NCBI GenBank assembly: GCA_004525685.1
Contig: SPBW01000143.1
Span: 1-5,480 of the forward strand
Reading direction: 5' to 3'
From: Candidatus Atribacteria bacterium
Lineage (GTDB): Bacteria; Bipolaricaulota; Bipolaricaulia; UBA7950; UBA9294
DNA: 5,480 nucleotides
In this document: positions 5,248-5,480 of the stretch, piece after piece
Layout of the letters: each line of letters starts with the position of its first letter
How positions within the stretch are numbered: the stretch's first letter is position 1
Notes under the pieces: model-generated
What the model saw: only the letters and a program-made list of their open reading frames with translations
Told to the model about the DNA's origin: nothing
Database searches by the model: none
Program-made: the position numbers and the translations under genes

Positions 5248-5480
5248 ATCATGATGTCGAAGCATCGCTGCCTTCACTGTCTATGACGTTCGGAAAGGAC
5301 AATCTGTTGGGCAACTCGTCTGGCAACTCGTCTAGCGACGAGTTGCTTGGAGTTGCTTCGCAACTCTGGGCGAGAGTGTTCTGATAGCGTCGCCACTGAT
5401 GCTGAGTCAGACAGGATCTACTCTTGAGTCACGGTGTTTGAGATCCGCTGCGCAGCTCCTGGCCGCGACTCAGGTGGCAG
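5248..5480. other. Upstream region of the sigma operon, no confident gene
   Basis: This 233-base stretch holds the GCAACTC repeat cluster (5310-5366, separate entry) and otherwise no gene I can defend. On the minus strand, a frame open from the right edge to TAG at 5418-5420 gives 20 residues (ending in AAQRISNTVTQE) and could be the end of a gene lying outside the window. On the plus strand an ATG at 5399 opens a frame that runs off the edge for 27 residues (MLSQTGSTLESRC...), but it has no SD. Neither shows a family feature. A promoter for the sigma operon should lie between 5248 and 5310; the best trace is a minus-strand TTGTCC at about 5302-5297, without a clear -10. Confidence 0.3.
5310..5366. 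repeat. Cluster of five GCAACTC heptamers, tandem and inverted
   Basis: GGCAACTCGTCT occurs twice head-to-tail with no gap (5310-5321 and 5322-5333). The second copy faces its own inverse: GCAACTCGTC (5323-5332), tagc, GACGAGTTGC (5337-5346), a perfect 10-bp stem with a 4-base loop. Next come AGTTGC-ttc-GCAACT (5351-5365), a perfect 6-bp stem. The heptamer GCAACTC or its complement therefore stands at 5311-5317, 5323-5329, 5340-5346, 5350-5356 and 5360-5366. The cluster lies about 200 bases upstream of the sigma start at 5107 and about 80 upstream of the alternative start at 5233. It may be a multi-site operator, an array of hairpins in a leader RNA, or the transcription stop of a gene to the right. 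Confidence 0.85.

Noticed and set aside
5310..5366. CRISPR array
   Set aside because: The repeats are only 7-12 bases, alternate in orientation and have no uniform unique spacers.

Overview
This 5.5 kb bacterial chromosomal window has moderate GC content (slightly above half by eye), the standard genetic code and clear Shine-Dalgarno (SD) sequences before most genes. The host cannot be fixed from sequence alone. FabI and the PpiC-type parvulin are widespread bacterial proteins, the latter closest in style to gammaproteobacterial PpiC. The two-TM envelope protein recalls families I associate with actinobacteria and related Gram-positive lineages. The sigma/repeat-protein pair does not match anything I can name. 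An under-sampled phylum or a metagenome-derived contig would fit this mixture, but that is inference.

Layout. 1-778 (-): nearly complete fabI, enoyl-ACP reductase, cut by the left edge a few residues before its end. 779-902: divergent promoter region. 903-1562 (+): membrane-anchored extracytoplasmic protein of unknown function. 1563-1642: convergent intergenic region with two inverted repeats. 1643-2446 (-): secreted protein of unknown function with a D-x-E-G-D-G loop, probably starting at GTG. 2447-2773: gene-free divergent region with a strong stem at 2589-2636. 2774-3055 (+): ppiC-like parvulin, followed by a perfect hairpin terminator at 3068-3094. 3134-3307 (+): 57-residue Gly-rich membrane microprotein, probably translated from a leaderless mRNA. 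3348-3383: intrinsic terminator facing the next operon. 3405-5107 (-): two-gene operon of a small ECF-like sigma factor and a 405-residue cytosolic protein built of about 4.5 repeats of roughly 80 residues. 5108-5480: long upstream region of that operon, with a second well-placed SD/ATG in frame with the sigma gene and a compact cluster of five copies of the heptamer GCAACTC in both orientations.

FabI (fatty acid synthesis) and the parvulin (protein folding) are housekeeping genes and show no functional link to their neighbours. The most distinctive unit is the sigma operon. The sigma stop codon and the SD of the repeat protein are only a few bases apart, so the two products are probably made in a fixed ratio. 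The repeat protein is therefore a candidate partner (anti-sigma, co-sigma or sensor) of the sigma factor. It has no membrane segment and no zinc anti-sigma motif, so if it is a regulator it is not of a classical type.
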